Below are positions 5,180-5,739 of a stretch of 5,739 nucleotides of DNA, piece after piece. Where the stretch lies: NCBI GenBank assembly GCA_903906615.1, contig CAIVKT010000259.1, positions 1 to 5,739 of the forward strand, written 5' to 3'. How positions within the stretch are numbered: the stretch's first letter is position 1; each line of letters begins with the position of its first letter. A program made the position numbers and the translations under genes. Origin of the DNA: an uncultured Bacteroidota bacterium (GTDB lineage: Bacteria; Bacteroidota; Bacteroidia; Chitinophagales; Chitinophagaceae). The notes beneath the pieces are model-generated. The model was not told the origin of the DNA. It saw only the letters and a list, made by a program, of their open reading frames with translations, and searched no databases.

Positions 5180-5739
5180 TCGCCACAGTTTGCGCTCCCT
5201 CCTCATCAGTTACCTTCATAAAGTACACACCCGCAGGCAGCCCACGCATATCCACGCGCACAGCGTTGCTGCTATACTGTATGGCGCGCATTTGCTGCCC
5301 CAGCAGGTTAGTAATGGTTATGCCTGTTATTTTAATGGCTGCAGTTACATTTACCTCATCGTGTGCTGGGTTAGGGTATACCGATAGTACCCCTTTAGTG
5401 GTTAGCGGTTGGAGGTATTCACTACTGCCACCCACACTCACCACATGCCCCGCTGATGTAGTGCTATCCCAGCAGCCGTAGCCGGTAGGCACTATGCGTG
5501 CCGTTATAGTATCTGTACCGGTACCCTTGGTATAGGTAACAATGGGTACTGTGGTAGTGGTAAATTCTATACCGTGGTTCATCCAATGAATATCATAGCT
5601 ACTGCCTGCGCTACTTACTGTGGCATTTACTGTAACTGTGCTGCCTACTGGCATAGCTGTTGTGCCTGAAAGAGTAATTGATGGCGTGGTAATGATAGGT
5701 GGGTAGGTAACCTTGCGCACACGGGCATTATTGAAATCG
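5160..5739 (-). CDS. T9SS-exported protein, C-terminal end with sorting domain (start outside window)
   Basis: This is the last 192 residues of a secreted or surface protein; the frame is open to the window edge, so the GTG at 5720 is internal. The first visible residues, DFNNARVRKV, have the DxxNxRVRKV form that ends an NHL propeller blade. The missing part is therefore likely an NHL/SMP-30-like beta-propeller. Visible residues about 18-102 form a Thr/Ser/Val-rich beta-sandwich of Ig/PKD-like character (VGSTVTVNATVSSAG, then TDTITARIVPTGYGCWDS). Residues about 117-192 are a type A T9SS sorting domain: VYPNPAHDEVNV, then ITNLLGQQM, LPAGVYFMKV and a basic end, RVVKNN. The family exports such proteins through the outer membrane by the Por machinery and removes the domain. 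The T9SS call is firm; the NHL call rests on one motif and the function is unknown. Confidence 0.88.
   Translation of the reverse strand, partial: DFNNARVRKVTYPPIITTPSITLSGTTAMPVGSTVTVNATVSSAGSSYDIHWMNHGIEFTTTTVPIVTYTKGTGTDTITARIVPTGYGCWDSTTSAGHVVSVGGSSEYLQPLTTKGVLSVYPNPAHDEVNVTAAIKITGITITNLLGQQMRAIQYSSNAVRVDMRGLPAGVYFMKVTDEEGAQTVARVVKNN

Overview
The window reads as chromosomal DNA of a member of the Bacteroidota. Three things point there: a C-terminal type IX secretion (T9SS) sorting domain, an Ig-like lipoprotein of a kind common in that phylum, and two dipeptidyl peptidases best known from Porphyromonas gingivalis. Coding DNA is of moderate GC and spacers are AT-rich. A Chitinophagaceae-like environmental bacterium is a reasonable guess, but the sequence alone does not fix the genus.

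Layout. Bases 1-1047 (+) hold the C-terminal half of an S46 dipeptidyl peptidase with the DPP7-type specificity residue; its start lies left of the window. Bases 1048-1370 are a convergent spacer with a strong intrinsic terminator for the S46 gene and a second hairpin for the gene on the other strand. Bases 1371-3386 (-) are a complete secreted S9 dipeptidyl peptidase matching DPP5 in active-site spacing. Bases 3387-3631 are an AT-rich spacer with a duplicated 32-bp element, a 29-bp near-palindrome and a degenerate array of 8-base units. Bases 3632-5128 (-) encode a lipoprotein with Ig-like and carboxypeptidase-regulatory-like sandwiches. Bases 5160-5739 (-) are the C-terminal end of a T9SS cargo protein that probably carries an NHL propeller upstream. 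A terminator-like hairpin separates the last two genes.

How the genes work together. The S46 and S9 enzymes remove dipeptides from the N-termini of oligopeptides in the periplasm. DPP7 prefers bulky hydrophobic residues and DPP5 prefers Ala and other small or hydrophobic residues at P1, so the pair suggests a proteinaceous diet. The lipoprotein and the T9SS protein are envelope or surface proteins without an evident functional link to the peptidases.

I found no mobile element, tRNA, rRNA, CRISPR array or clearly new system. The least explained parts are the two spacers.
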